From CAZSNH01 sp052388455 (GTDB lineage Bacteria; Pseudomonadota; Alphaproteobacteria; Rhizobiales; Hyphomicrobiaceae): a DNA stretch of 32,463 nucleotides. A program made the translations under genes and the position numbers. Below are positions 31,785 through 32,463 of the stretch, one piece after another. Numbering within the stretch: the first letter of the stretch is position 1; the number at the start of each line of letters is the position of its first letter. The notes under the pieces were generated by a model. It made no database searches. It saw only the letters and a list, made by a program, of their open reading frames with translations, and was not told the origin of the DNA. The DNA is taken from positions 1 to 32,463 of the forward strand of contig JBQTIA010000145.1 of NCBI GenBank assembly GCA_052388455.1, read 5' to 3'.

Positions 31785-32327
31785 TCAAGGGCAGGGCCTA
31801 CCGTCCAGCACAGCCACGCGCGGCTCCCGGCCCGTCGACCGAATGAACCGCAAAAGATCGTCGCGCGCAATGTTGGTCGTCGCCGTATTTTCAAGCGGAT
31901 GAGCATTGATGCGGTCGGCGGACATCAGGTGGTGGTCAAGGATCAGGCTGACCCGGCCATCGCGGTCGTTGATGACGGCAAAGGCCGTCACAGAACCCGG
32001 CGTCACACCGAGCGTTTCCAGCAGCAGGTCGGCGTTGCCGAACGACAGGCGTGCCGAGCCGATGACCTTGGGCAGAGTCTTGAGATCGACCGAGGTCGAG
32101 ACCTCGGCCACCACCAGGAAAAGCGCGCCCTTGGCATCCTTCAAAAAGAGGTTCTTGGTGTGGGCGCCGTCCAGTTGTGCGTGCACCATGGTGCTGTCCG
32201 CCACCGTATACAGTGGCTCGTGCTCGACGGTGTGTGTTTCGATGCAGAGACCGGCGAGCCGCTCGAACAAATCCTGGCGCGTCGCTGCTCGGGCCGGGGA
32301 CTGTGTTTTGCCGGCTGTCTCACCCAT
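31785..32327 (-). CDS. YbaK/ProX-type aminoacyl-tRNA deacylase (PrdX-like)
   Basis: A 180-aa member of the YbaK/ProRS-INS editing family, which hydrolyses mischarged tRNA, typically Ala-tRNA(Pro). Visible marks are EPLYTVADSTMVHAQLDGAH, HTKNLFLKDAKGALFLVV, the conserved Lys/Ser pattern around SVDLKTLPKVIGSARLSFG, and LLLETLGVTPGSVTAFAVIN. The ATG at 32327 follows GAGGGG 7 nt upstream, which is better than the in-frame GTG at 32345. It is a single-gene unit ending at the strong terminator at 31715-31750. The exact tRNA substrate is inferred from the family. Confidence 0.9.
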   Translation of the reverse strand: MGETAGKTQSPARAATRQDLFERLAGLCIETHTVEHEPLYTVADSTMVHAQLDGAHTKNLFLKDAKGALFLVVAEVSTSVDLKTLPKVIGSARLSFGNADLLLETLGVTPGSVTAFAVINDRDGRVSLILDHHLMSADRINAHPLENTATTNIARDDLLRFIRSTGREPRVAVLDGRPCP

Positions 32328-32381
32328 GGCCCGTCCCCTCGTCACGTCTGCGTCCTGAAGTCGGAAAAAGCAGGAAATTCA

Positions 32382-32463
32382 TTGCCGAAACGTGAATTAG
32401 CGCGTCATTCGGAGAACCGCAAACGGTTGGTACGTCAGACCTTGCAATGGCTCGTCGATTGGG
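32382..32463 (+). CDS. Possible 5' end of a further gene, cut by the window
   Basis: An open frame starts with TTG at 32382, 6 nt after AGGA (32372-32375), and runs to the window end without a stop (MPKRELARHSENRKRLVRQT, then LQWLVDW). The short basic peptide has no recognisable match; a TTG start makes this tentative. The alternative is plain intergenic DNA. Confidence 0.25.
   Translation, partial: MPKRELARHSENRKRLVRQTLQWLVDW

Overview
The window is GC-rich, gene-dense chromosomal DNA of an alphaproteobacterium, most likely Hyphomicrobiales (Rhizobiales). The case rests on mutS and glnD as same-strand neighbours, a MaeB-type malic enzyme with a phosphotransacetylase-like tail, an OlsB-type ornithine-lipid acyltransferase, a ybbN/LON-domain/Trm112 operon, and small secreted proteins of a type common in that order. 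I cannot fix the genus. I see no rRNA, tRNA, CRISPR array, transposase or phage gene.

Layout. (1) 225-1772: a rhomboid protease with a long N-terminal helical region. (2) 1788-4983: a metal locus with a His-rich ZnuA-like binding protein facing away from a DUF1007 protein and a NicO/RcnA-type permease; a palindromic Zur-like operator lies 43 nt upstream of the znuA-like gene. A secreted CxxC thioredoxin-fold protein follows at 5112-5537. (3) 5878-6657: a small secreted 4-Cys protein and a convergent coiled-coil protein sharing a hairpin terminator. (4) 6790-13702 on the minus strand: a transglutaminase + DUF2126 (GS-like amidoligase) fusion, a circularly permuted ATP-grasp + alpha-E fusion, and a second transglutaminase. 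A zinc-ribbon HExxH metallopeptidase is divergent at 14034-15098. (5) 15118-20853: glnD and mutS; two matching palindromic elements fill the gap to the divergent maeB (21219-23489). (6) 23529-25893: two secreted proteins, one with a VHL-beta-like domain and one built from two copies of the same domain. (7) 26025-32327 on the minus strand: olsB, a hybrid histidine kinase, Trm112, LON domain, ybbN, and a YbaK/ProX-type tRNA-editing protein ended by a strong terminator.

How the genes fit together. The most unusual system is block 4. It matches a peptide-synthesis/peptide-tagging system predicted only from comparative genomics (permuted ATP-grasp and glutamine-synthetase-like ligases, alpha-E domain, transglutaminases). 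The usual NTN-hydrolase (Anbu) partner is not in the window, and an uncharacterised metallopeptidase is next door. Other points of interest are the bacterial VHL-like domain, the paired palindromes between mutS and maeB, and the orphan zinc-binding protein beside a NicO-type permease. Much of the rest is conserved housekeeping: mismatch repair, nitrogen signalling, C4 metabolism, membrane lipid synthesis, proteostasis and tRNA quality control.
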